Assembly (NCBI GenBank): GCA_001600455.1
Contig: BCKC01000005.1
Coordinates: 2,046,001-2,110,000 of the forward strand
Length of the DNA stretch: 64,000 nucleotides
From: Endocalyx cinctus
Lineage: Eukaryota; Ascomycota; Sordariomycetes; Amphisphaeriales; Apiosporaceae
Reading direction: 5' to 3'
Shown piece after piece: positions 9,386-19,948 of this stretch. The notes beneath the pieces are model-generated. The model did not search any database. It was not told the origin of the DNA and saw only the letters and a list, made by a program, of their open reading frames with translations. The first letter of the stretch is position 1; each line of letters begins with the position of its first letter. The translations under genes and the position numbers were made by a program.

Positions 9386-12061
9386 ATGATGCTCCGGTTT
9401 TTCATATCTCTCTTCTCTGTTGTCGTGAAATGTTGGCTTTCTTTTCGTAGCTCATCTATTCGCCTTGCTCAACGATGGAAAATATTTCTAAGAGCTTTAG
9501 GCCTCAGTTTATTTACACGAATCACAGGGAAAGAGCCGCCTAAAAAGTTGATTTATCGATCTCGAGCGTTGTCGCTCGCCCATTGCGCCGTCCACCTTTT
9601 ACCTGCGGTTGTTTCGATAGGCATTATCACGATAAATTTGCAGGGCATGTTTATTGGAAGTGAACTTCAAGGACCCCGGAATTCAGACAGCCTCAAGCTT
9701 GCGTTTCTACAAGTCTCGGCTAAGGCGCAAGTGGGTTTTAGCAGATCACATTCAATCGGATTATCAACACTTGGTAACTAATTACCATCAATCTGAATAG
9801 GAACTACTTATTATTACAAGTCTGGCTACCATAATATTTCACTTGATTCGTTCCCAGTTAGTTACTGGCGAGGGAGTTCCGTTGGGCCTAATAGGTTCCG
9901 GGTGGTCATTTTCACAGATAAAGTAAGCTGGACAAGCCAATAAGCCAAATTGACGGTATTGGAACACAAACTTACCCATGGTAGCTTTTTCTGGTCCATC
10001 GAATTTTGGGGAGGAGTAATTCCTGCGCCAAATACATCAATGAAAAGATCATGGACCGAGTCTATTCTTGTCCTACTTCTCGTAATTGGCGGCATCCAAT
10101 CACTTTTTGTAGGACCTGCGACTGCCGTTCTTATGATACCCAGACAAATTGAATGGCCCGTTGGCGGTGGAACATACTGGCTGAATGGTTCGACCTTTCC
10201 AACTTATCTCATATATAATTATTTATGTTGTAGTTTCCTGGATCTTAACGTTGGTATAGGCAGCAAAGCCCAATTATGGCCCACATATCTCGATGCAGAC
10301 TACATACAAGAATCCAACTGTTCGAGTGACGCGATCCGGATATTTGAACCGAAATGTCCCTCGGGAGGATATCATGCCTTGTTTCAACACCATTCTATGG
10401 CGCGAAATTCAGAGAAATTCAGTCTTACGTTCAATGTGGAAGAATACGCCATGATGAAAACAATATACGCTTTAACTGATACTAGTAGCTTTTGGAATAT
10501 GTGGGCATGGACGACTCACTTTGCAACAGCTATGCTTCAGGATGCAATGCGCGACTTTCATGAAATGTCTCTGGTACTGCTGAAGCATCAAAAACCCCAC
10601 AGGCTACCCTATCCCCAGAGCCTAGATCTCGCAGAGACAAAGACATACAACGTAGCAACAAAGCTTCCAGCCGCAAGGGTGGCATGCATGTCAAACTGGA
10701 CCATTGAACTAACAAAAGAATCCCTCACGAAACCGATCATGATGCCATTTCCTGTCCAGGGATCGGACGGGTTTATTCCAAAGAACGGCGACAAAAGTGG
10801 CGAAAACTTCATCACGGAGAATACCACAAGTCAGATCTACAGTTCAAAGAAATACTCGTCATTTGAGGTTGATACCAGCGTCGTAATAAGGGAACGGCTC
10901 CGGCAAAGGGGCATTTTATACCATTCAGGCGATAATGATGATTGGCTCATAGCAGAAAGCATACCCCAAATCGTGTCGATTCCGATAGAGCTTGGGAGCA
11001 AGCACCGTTTTGATCTAGGTCTTGTTTTTCTTGCGCAGTATAATGGCACTACGACGTTCAACGCATCCGCGTGTAGCGTGGATTCCCGGTGGGCCCCTGG
11101 AACATCAATTATTGAATCCACACCTTCGTTTAATAAGCGCGGACATGAGTTTATCGGAGACAGAGTTAGCAATCTTGTGACTACCACTCTTGACAATCCC
11201 GTCAATAAAGGGCCTGGAGTTTTCAATCCAGATAGTTCATCCTGGGAGAAGATACACGTTCGATCAAGCTGGTTTGACGTACTATCACCTGTTCTACCAG
11301 ACTCGGTAGTTTACGGTACCCAGGCTGATATTAAGCGTCCCGGTGTGAACCGTACCGTGCTGGAAAGATTAATAGAAGCCTCTTGGTTCTCGAGGCGCAT
11401 CGTGCCTACCGAAGGCATCCCAATTCTACAATTCGAGAATACCGGAACAATGTCAGTACTCGAGAATCTGATTGCCACCCTCTTTGCAGATGGTCTTTCA
11501 CGTTGCGGAAACCAAAGGCACCAACATGCCAGTAAGCTTTTGGGTGCTTGGGAATGGGGTGACTGGAGCATTCATAATGAAAGCGAGGCAAGAAAGTTTG
11601 TTCACGTCGGTCAGCCAAAAGAATCGTTTCCTCGACCGGATAACCTTCTGCCATCGAATTCGACCAAGATGGTCATGAGTGTGACCTATCGTGGGTACAC
11701 GCTAGCAGCTAGAGACGCTTTCGATTATTTCTCCATCTCTCTCCTGCTACTACATGCCCTCATTTCATTCATATACACGCTGTGGGTTTTCCTCTATGGT
11801 CAAGAAATAATGGAGGCTTGGGACACCATTCCTCAAATGCTGGCCCTGTCCCAGAACTCATTACCGCCCGCTAATAAGGAATTGGCTAACACGTGTGTCG
11901 GTATCAGAACGATGGGTACGATGGCTCAGAGATCCTTTGTTGAAGTTTGTCTATCCCCTACGAGAGGTGAGAGTGAACAACTCCAATTGGTTTTCCAAAG
12001 GAAGTCTCGAGATAAGCAAAAAATTCCAAAGGTTGGTGAGAAATACGGGACCATTATATAG
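9386..12061 (+). CDS. Large fungal integral membrane protein of unknown function
   Basis: Exons 9386-9730, 9801-9922 and 9985-12061 encode 847 residues. I recognise the general architecture of a fungus-specific membrane protein family without assigned function: hydrophobic helices in the first 200 residues, with a conserved-looking block VPLGLIGSGWSFSQI just before the FFWSIEFWGG block after intron 2. A long, probably extracytoplasmic, Cys-containing region with many Asn-X-Ser/Thr sites follows (about residues 220-740), and one helix near residues 745-770 (ISLLLLHALISFIYTLWVFL) precedes a cytoplasmic tail. Introns were placed by restoring frame between these blocks; the first donor is a non-optimal GTGGGT. 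The start could be either of two adjacent ATGs at 9386 or 9389. No catalytic motif was seen. Confidence 0.75.
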
Positions 12062-13639
12062 AGCCTATAAAAGAACATGTTAGACGAAAATCAACGTAAT
12101 CAGTTACATTTAGAACTCGCCAAAAAAATATCATATTCAATATCTATCTTAGGTGATATGACAGTCTTAGAGCTTATGTAGTGGGTTTGGGAGCTTGGTA
12201 ATCATATAAACTGTACTATGTAAATATTTCATTGAAATTGAACCAGGGCTTAAGGAACTATATATTTCTATGATTTGAACAGGAGCTCAGCACTCTATGT
12301 ATAATGTTTTCAGAGCTTGTAAGATATACATATACAGGATTGGTCAATCTCTGAGACCGGCTTGGTGAGGTTACTCCCACCCCTTAATATTACACCTCCG
12401 AAACAAGGGTCCCATTCAGTCCCACTTCTCTGCCATAATATCTCTTACTGCTTTCTATTAATAATCTCATATTCTCTTAATTTTTCCTATCACGATATTT
12501 GAAGTGCTACATTGGATGACCCGTCTTGTGATCCTACAATGTAGAGTACCGTTGCCCTCTGGATCATAATGATGCTATAATAACTGGAGGCCCCGTAGTA
12601 GTCGCTTCTGCACCGCTTTAGGCGAATAATTTTTCTGTTTTCCTAGTGTAATACAAGATGAGCTCTGGCTGGTGTTATTCCAAGTGTCGGAAGGAGGCAT
12701 GACAAGCCGGGATTTTCCGGAAACGAGAATAACTAGGCTAGCCATGACTTGTGACTAAAAAGGATATTCTATATTTACATCCAGAAAATAAAGAGCGAAG
12801 ATGATGGGTGTCGTGATTAGCCACGTCTGCGAGTAACCGGCTGTGTTACAGAACTGTCGGGTGTGATCGAGTACAAGCTACACAGGAACAATAAATTTTG
12901 AAAGGACATCCCATATACAACCTGAAAATTACCTACATAGATATAAATAGTTAACGTAAGATGAAAACATCGGTAAGTCTTATACACGGGTATATAACCT
13001 TCGTCTTTGTAGCAAGAGACAAGTGATTCTGATGCGGGGGAGTCATGTTGAACGTAAACTTTCCCCCACCGGACACGAAATTATCTCGTAAATCATAAGT
13101 CTCGTACTACCTACTACGGATGAAGAATAAATCTCGGTATGATGATGATATATCTATTCGGGGGGCTCTTTTTGTTAGGAGGGGCGGTACGACTGCGTGC
13201 ATAAGACTGTATCACTACATCGGGTGCTTCATGCCTAGTAACAGGCGGCCTGCTTGTGATAAGGTGTTTGAATATAATTATTTAGCTGATTATATTTTTA
13301 CATTAAAAGTAGGAATTGGGTCACGTATATATTGATTTGTAGTCCGTAGGGTGTCTCTGGAGTAGGGGTTATACTGTACTGTATTATTATACAGTGTATA
13401 AGGTATTGACAAACTGTGTGTAGCGCAAGGACCATACTGAACTCCACGTGATAGGATACCTCACGATGGATCCATGAGATGTTCATTCTAGGCTACAGCA
13501 TCTTCAAATTATAGTATCTAAACATTGCGATATACAACTTTTTCCCGTATTTTATTTCACGAATTTAATATAATGCTTCATATCTATCGCATGCCTAATT
13601 TGTGTCACCGGTCTCAAAGTCACTAATTCACCCGATATC
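12062..13639. other. Intergenic spacer
   Basis: About 1.6 kb without a supported gene. It contains a short inverted repeat (ctacattg/caatgtag, 12507-12544) and otherwise unremarkable AT-rich sequence. The right end is the promoter of the NHEJ gene. Confidence 0.45.
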
Positions 13640-15301
13640 ATGGCGTCGTCTTCTCGCTGGTACCCACTTCCTACATTTCCGAACTTACCCACTTTGTTGG
13701 TCTCGCCCCAGTTCTCGTCATCTTCATATACAATCCGCGTTACCGATTTCGCCAACACATGGGAAGAAACTTTAGATCGGAAAGGGTTATTATTACGAAG
13801 TCTTCAAGAAGATACCAGCATTGATTTGAGCGATCCAAATCCTGAACAATGGGTAGTGTTTCTTGCCAAGCTTCGATCAGCTTTGGACCCGACATCGTCA
13901 GATCATCATCTTACAAGCCTCACTCTATCAGGCTCACCCGTATCTAAAAGTAAAGATGGCCTCGTTCTTAATATCACCTGTGTCTTACCTAAGCCATTGA
14001 AACCTCTAAGATGGCCAGTTTTCTTGAGTAAATGCTCGTCATCTGCTGTAGTTACTGGGCTAGTGCTTCCACTTGTTCGCGAGCTTCATGTTAAGACCCA
14101 ACAGATTGATGATCTCACGAATCGCCTTAAGGACAAGGATGTCATAATCTCGAATCTGGTGGATAAGCTTGACGCAATGGGTATGGGCTTAGAAAATGTG
14201 TTTAACTCACTATCTGCGAAGCGCAAAGTCGCCAGAGCGCAGGCAGAAGAGAAAGTGAAAGGTCTTGCAGTATTTGACCAGGCCGAATGGCGGTCTCAAA
14301 TGGCTGCGTGGAATAATACACCTAGTGACCTCCAAACCTTAACCCAAAGGGTTTTTGGTGCTTCCGAGCTAGACCATGGCTTTGGGTCTGAGATTGAGAC
14401 GGTAGCTGAATTCGATGAGTGGTGGAGCGGTCTTGGGTCCACGCCCATTACCCCAATCGCCACCGAGAAAAAAATTACATCCAGCAAGGAAGAAGTACCT
14501 AGTGAGACTCCGTCTGTTCCAGTGGCAGATGACGATGATTTTCAGATACAAGCTACACCACCAAGGATACGTGACATGAGGAATAAGAAGGAAAATGACA
14601 GTCCACGCAATGATGAAACTGAGGATGATAGTAGTGCAGAGGAAGCTACTCGAGATTACCCTTCTCGGACACAGCCAAATCCCCGTCCACGAATCGGTGC
14701 GCTTGGAGGAGGGAAGAAAGCCGCGCAACCGGTTTCAGTCAGTCAGTCTTCCATGACAGCTGCTGTAGATGATGACGAAACCGCCTCAGAATCTGAAGAT
14801 GGAGGGGATCGAGATATGGCTCCCATACCCCAAAGTAGGGAAAATACAGACAAATCACCACTGTTGGCGAAGACATCTTATCCATTGAGATCATCGCAGA
14901 AAGACGACGATGAAACCCCATCTGACTCCAATTCTGATGACGATGAGAATGAGCGCTCCAATTCCCGTTCAAAACCTCCACCCGGTCCACAGAGAAGAGG
15001 AGGATTAGGAAGGATAGGTGGGAGATCGAATGCTACTACATCATCCCAACAGGCTTCTAAAGCAGCAACTCCTAAGCGTGAAGAGCCTAGCACCTCAAGC
15101 CCAGCCAAGCCCGCCGGCCGAAAGCTTGGAGCTATCGGAAACAGACAGGGGGCAGATTCTAAGAGGGTTCGCTCAACATCACCGACGCAAGCCGATGCTT
15201 CAGAAACCGAGGAGCAGAAGACGGAACGCAAAAGAACAGAATTGGCTAAAGAACTCGAACGAAAAGCGGCTGCTCCGACGAGAAAGAAAAGACGGTTCTG
15301 A
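13640..15301 (+). CDS. NEJ1: Nej1/XLF-type non-homologous end-joining factor
   Basis: Likely XRCC4-like factor (XLF/Nej1), a nuclear protein that bridges DNA ends with Ku and the DNA ligase IV-Lif1/XRCC4 complex. It is a single exon of 553 residues. The head domain (about 1-135) opens with SSRWYPLP and contains YTIRVTDFANTWEE, matching the XLF strand pattern. A coiled-coil stalk follows at about 140-200 (ELHVKTQQIDDLTNRLKDKD). From about 240 onward the chain is disordered, rich in Asp, Glu, Ser and Pro, and ends with a basic RKKRRF (548-553), the position and character of the Ku-binding motif at XLF C-termini. The tail makes it much longer than yeast Nej1 (342) or human XLF (299), as is usual for filamentous fungi. 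No intron is needed. Confidence 0.85.
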   Translation: MASSSRWYPLPTFPNLPTLLVSPQFSSSSYTIRVTDFANTWEETLDRKGLLLRSLQEDTSIDLSDPNPEQWVVFLAKLRSALDPTSSDHHLTSLTLSGSPVSKSKDGLVLNITCVLPKPLKPLRWPVFLSKCSSSAVVTGLVLPLVRELHVKTQQIDDLTNRLKDKDVIISNLVDKLDAMGMGLENVFNSLSAKRKVARAQAEEKVKGLAVFDQAEWRSQMAAWNNTPSDLQTLTQRVFGASELDHGFGSEIETVAEFDEWWSGLGSTPITPIATEKKITSSKEEVPSETPSVPVADDDDFQIQATPPRIRDMRNKKENDSPRNDETEDDSSAEEATRDYPSRTQPNPRPRIGALGGGKKAAQPVSVSQSSMTAAVDDDETASESEDGGDRDMAPIPQSRENTDKSPLLAKTSYPLRSSQKDDDETPSDSNSDDDENERSNSRSKPPPGPQRRGGLGRIGGRSNATTSSQQASKAATPKREEPSTSSPAKPAGRKLGAIGNRQGADSKRVRSTSPTQADASETEEQKTERKRTELAKELERKAAAPTRKKRRF

Positions 15302-16378
15302 TTCTACTCCGGAACAGAACTATTTAATGTTGACGCGAACACTATGTTGAAGTTCACCTATAATTAACTGAGTATGTATTGAGGTTAGGTTAGACTTACT
15401 TCATCTTGATAAATCGCATTGCCTACATATGTAGGTGATACCAGTCTCATCGACTTCTCGACCATGCTTATGCTTTGACGGTCACGTTTGAAATAACGTG
15501 AGACTAAGTGATAGCCCCAAGTCAGACCAATTATGCCAAACTACTAAACCTTACGCCCTCTCGAGAGTTGTCTTGTAATACACATATGTACCTACATAGG
15601 AACTACCAGTAGCAACACTGGTAGATCGCGTCTACTCTACCTCACCCGTTCCTGCAATAAAGTCGATAAGGTGACGTGGCTATGTTTCAATCAAGCCTAC
15701 CTTACCACCTTACGTCAAAGCATACCTGGTAGATACGTACTGCGAAGGTTAAGTACACCTTCTAAACAGTCTTATGAAATCGGGCGAGTTGCGGGGTACG
15801 TCAATAAAAGAGGTTCGTGCCACAGAAAAGCCCCTTTCACGGCTACCTGTACGGCAGCAGCATTTGATCATCAGAATTTTGACAGCTCTATGACAATTTT
15901 CTCTTATTCGTTCTCCGGCTGTTCATTTTAAATGTATTTTACTTGAAGTTGATGTCTACGAAAATAGTGTACTACATGTTTTCAATATGCTAGGTCTAAT
16001 TTATTTAAAGCATGGTATTTCTATGCTGCTAGATTAGACCGGCCCTCTGCCACATAGTTAACCCACGAGTACACTCTGGAGAAGGGACGTTGAATCCATT
16101 ATTATTCGAGTCTAATTCAAGACTGAGAAGAAGTTGATATCGATTAATAGAAATATAGCTATTGAAGTATACCTCTTCTTCGACTTGCGTATGTGTTTCA
16201 GGAGCCGAGGACCGCACCCGAGCGCTTAGTTGGATTATCTTATGCATTGGTTGTTAGCTAGAATTAGTATTGAGAAAAGACGTCAGACAAGCGTATCTTC
16301 GCAGCCAACCAAATTTCCTTCTACTGTTTACTAAATTTGTGACTACTTAGGACTTCTTAGTTGCGTAGAAGGGTCCTC

Positions 16379-16414
16379 CGTCGGATAGTGACCGCTACCC
16401 GCCACGATCCGACG
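16379..16414. repeat. Inverted repeat next to a CRE-like site
   Basis: Arms cgtcggat and atccgacg (8 bp, perfect) enclose a 20-base loop, directly followed by tgacgtaacg, which contains the bZIP core TGACGT. Confidence 0.4.
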
Positions 16415-18046
16415 TGACGTAACGGAACACGACCTCCCATGTGACTCAGGGGTACCGCTTCCGAAGGTGTTTTTTTTGTCCTAAAATTCTATTTTATTAT
16501 ATTATATGTCTTATGATCTCATCCTGTAATTTATTTCCTTCCGAGTCTTCTTTTTGTTCACGCACGCTATGCTATGTACGACATTCGCGGGATTCGGAAT
16601 AAGCACCACGAACACTGTTCTGAAAGAACGAAGCCGCAGCCATCCATATTTCCAAAATTAGAACTATTACTTGGAGAAATCAACGCGAAAGCACCTGACA
16701 AGACGTCCCCTACAGCCAAAAAGGCAGAGTCGCTCCAATGCAAGGCCGGTAGCCACGTGGTCGGAACGCGTGTGCCTTGATTACCTTAAACACAGCCGGT
16801 ATTATTCTGAATAAATTCATCATCTTCCTAGCTCTCATTATTTACTATATTTCAACGTGTAACCCCCTAGACTATCACTCTCTTGACCATGTCTTTCCAC
16901 AAGATTGCTTCTACTTCAAGCCACACCACCACTTCTTCGTAGCACAGGAGCTTATGTGGCGTTATATCCCGAAATATTACCCGGCATCATTACTCTAACG
17001 ACCACGAGCTTTTGTGTTTCTTCGTCTAGTTGATACGTAGGTACGTATACCCCAAAGTAACATAACACAGTATCAAGAAAGCCTCACTCAAAACTGACAG
17101 AATAAAAACAGGACGACAAGTGAAGTACCCAGGTACAAAGACAATGTCCTCTAAGTACATCATGTCGCGACACAACTGAGGTTAGTACATATCACAAGTT
17201 TTACTGACCGCTACAAAACCACGTCGTCTGCGTCGCTAAAGACACCCCTCATATTAGCAATGATTCCATGTGATAGAATCTATTGTTTTATCCTGTTCTC
17301 CGTCAAGTTCAAAGTTCGTTAAGAGCAATATGGCCAGTCAATGTTCCACCAGTACCACTTCACAACATCGTGGGATCCGCTACGAAACGATTCAACGGGC
17401 ACCTACGCTTACCGTCTCGCTCTTGTGAGCTGTTTCTTTCAACGCTCAGTTTTCCTCGCGAAAGGAAAATACGGCAAAAGTTGGTTGGTGTTTAAGTGGA
17501 ATGACGTTCATTCATTCGGTCCTTAACTGCAGAACCGTGCATATCCTTATCGTGATCACATCTCACCTGCATCCGGACCAGCTTACCCGCTGAAGAACCC
17601 AGCGGCGTATGCATGAGTATACCTCGCCTGGGCTCTCATAGTATCATGCGGCCGGCCACACCCACACCTCACGTATTCGTACTTGGAACGAATCAAAATT
17701 CAGCGCCGTCTCTGGCCAGGACAATCAATCACTCCTCGATTCCAGTCTCGCGGAATGGTGGGGAGACAACGAAGCAAAGTCGTATTACCTTTCTTATTTT
17801 AGACGGCGACTCTGACCGCCTTCGCATCCCAAAACCAAATATGCAAGCACACCTCGTGTAGTGGCGGCACTTAACCCTTACGATCAACCGAGAGGGTTAC
17901 ATACTTTACTTTTTTTTTTTCATCCACGCTGGCTCGGGAGAAGCTGGGTGGGCCAAATGGACGATCTCCGAGCGATATATGCATGGATATTCGGTCATGT
18001 TAAGAGGCTCTGCCAACTTAATACCCAGGTATGTGTCATTATTTGA

Positions 18047-18086
18047 ATCCCTGCTACAGGGATCATGACAGCCGGGGGGATGGCTG
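18047..18086. repeat. Two adjacent small hairpins
   Basis: A perfect 7-bp stem atccctg/cagggat (18047-18063, 3-base loop) is followed five bases later by cagcc/ggctg (18069-18086, G-rich loop). Confidence 0.45.
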
Positions 18087-19920
18087 CTTATCGGGGATGT
18101 ATCCGGGGACGAGACATCATCCCTCAATTCCGGGCGCTCAACCACTGAGATTCATAAAAGAAAAAGGATTATCGACACTCTCCAAATGTTAAAAATCTGA
18201 TAGATCATCATCCACATTACCAAGCCCAATTTTTAAGCTTGATAACATTTTTCTCTGTCTCAATTACGTCAAGGAATGGCTAATACCTACGTGATTAAGG
18301 TGAAGAATCGTGACATGATAACGATTAACCGCATGCTACCCTAGTTAATGCCATCATGGATTAGGTTAGGGCTCTGATAACCTGAATCCTTTTTTTTTTA
18401 TCACGCACGCACAAAAATTAACATGTCTACATATACGTGTAGATATGTTTCTAAGGGTAATTAATAAATAGAGTGAGTAATATCTATCTAATACTTCGAA
18501 TGGACGGCACCAAAACCACGTTGGAACGAAAATCTCCGATGGATACCAGCATATTTCCGGGGTCGCGGGTCTTCAACTTATAGAAATAATTCTTCCCAGA
18601 CTTGAAATATTGTGGGCTAATCTAGATTGTCTAATCAAAGACAAAGTAAGAAAGTATGTAACCTCGATTCGAGCCGAGATTTTGATCAAGATTCCGTTTG
18701 ATCTATGAAACTTCGCGATTTTCAGATACCGATTAGGTATTCTTCTCGCATACAAACGCACATAATAACAACTACCTGGATTGATTACATGCAGTCATGC
18801 ATCCACCACAAAATTGTTGAGGGTCTCGGTTTGGGGTAGCTGGGTAAATGCAACCTACGCCTGCAGCCCAGACCAGACTATGTCTCTATTCGTTTCGACA
18901 CCACCTTACTTCTTTCTTACTTATCACCATTTCGACGTGGGATCTGCTATTCATCCCCCCTTCGTCTGATATAATTACAAAAGGATAGCTGCATGCTCGA
19001 CTACACTCTAATTATTCCCGGCACCCCTCCAAATAAGAAAAGAAGAAGGAATGTGTCTAGGAAAAATATTTTATCTCGATTACTACCAATCTTATATTAT
19101 ACTGATGATCTATCAACCGGGATCTCACCTTTCGCCCCTCCGCTCGCGGACACTTGGACATGGGTGGGACAAAACTTGCAGAACGGGCATGCCATTCCGG
19201 GTCGTTTGGCAGCGTTCATCGACTTCCCCCAAAAAATTTATGCAGCTGAAATGTACGTGGTCACGATGCAAATCCCGAATTGATCCTAACCTGGGAATAG
19301 TACACATGCCCATTGGTCAATTGGATACGATTTATTCATACGGATTATTAATTACCTATCCAATTGCAGATCGACGTGAGATCTTGATTCCCGCTGAGCA
19401 GGGAATACTTATGTCAAAAACTGACAAGTGACAGATGGCATATTATCGCAGGGAAAAGAATGCGTATTCTACATTAGCAGGCCACAGATATTATCTCAAT
19501 TCAGAGAAGAATGGCCGTTGTAACCATAACCTTTGCTTTCTTGTTTCATTTTATCTCTCGGCTCAAGGGAGATCCATCTTTGCGCATTAGCTTCCGCATC
19601 AACATAAACCGCATGCTACCCCCCCTAGTTCCCCGAGAATGGCGTACAGACTTTTCTTGCCCGTGCATGGTAGTCTTTCCTGAATAGGTATGACTTAGGA
19701 TAAATACGGCCCAGAAAGTGATGAAGAAGAAGAGAAGAAGAAAGCCAGAACAGGTTAGCAGAGGTGATCTTTTGTCTCGTGGGCGTGTTACACACGAGAA
19801 CAACAGAATATCCAACTAATGAACCGACGTGAACTAATTGGACGTACTCCACCGTACACCTGTACCATATCCCGTGTGTGTGTGCACACACTGATATTGA
19901 ATATAATCATCATGCACTAT

Positions 19921-19948
19921 GGGGCAATAGGGGAGGGGGAGGGGGGGG
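19921..19948 (+). other. G-quadruplex-type motif
   Basis: Four runs of at least four G separated by loops of 5, 1 and 1 bases fit the canonical quadruplex pattern on the + strand. Confidence 0.6.

Noticed and set aside
12507..12544. 8-bp inverted repeat ctacattg/caatgtag
   Set aside because: Short arms and a 22-base loop; could be chance or a remnant element end without other evidence.
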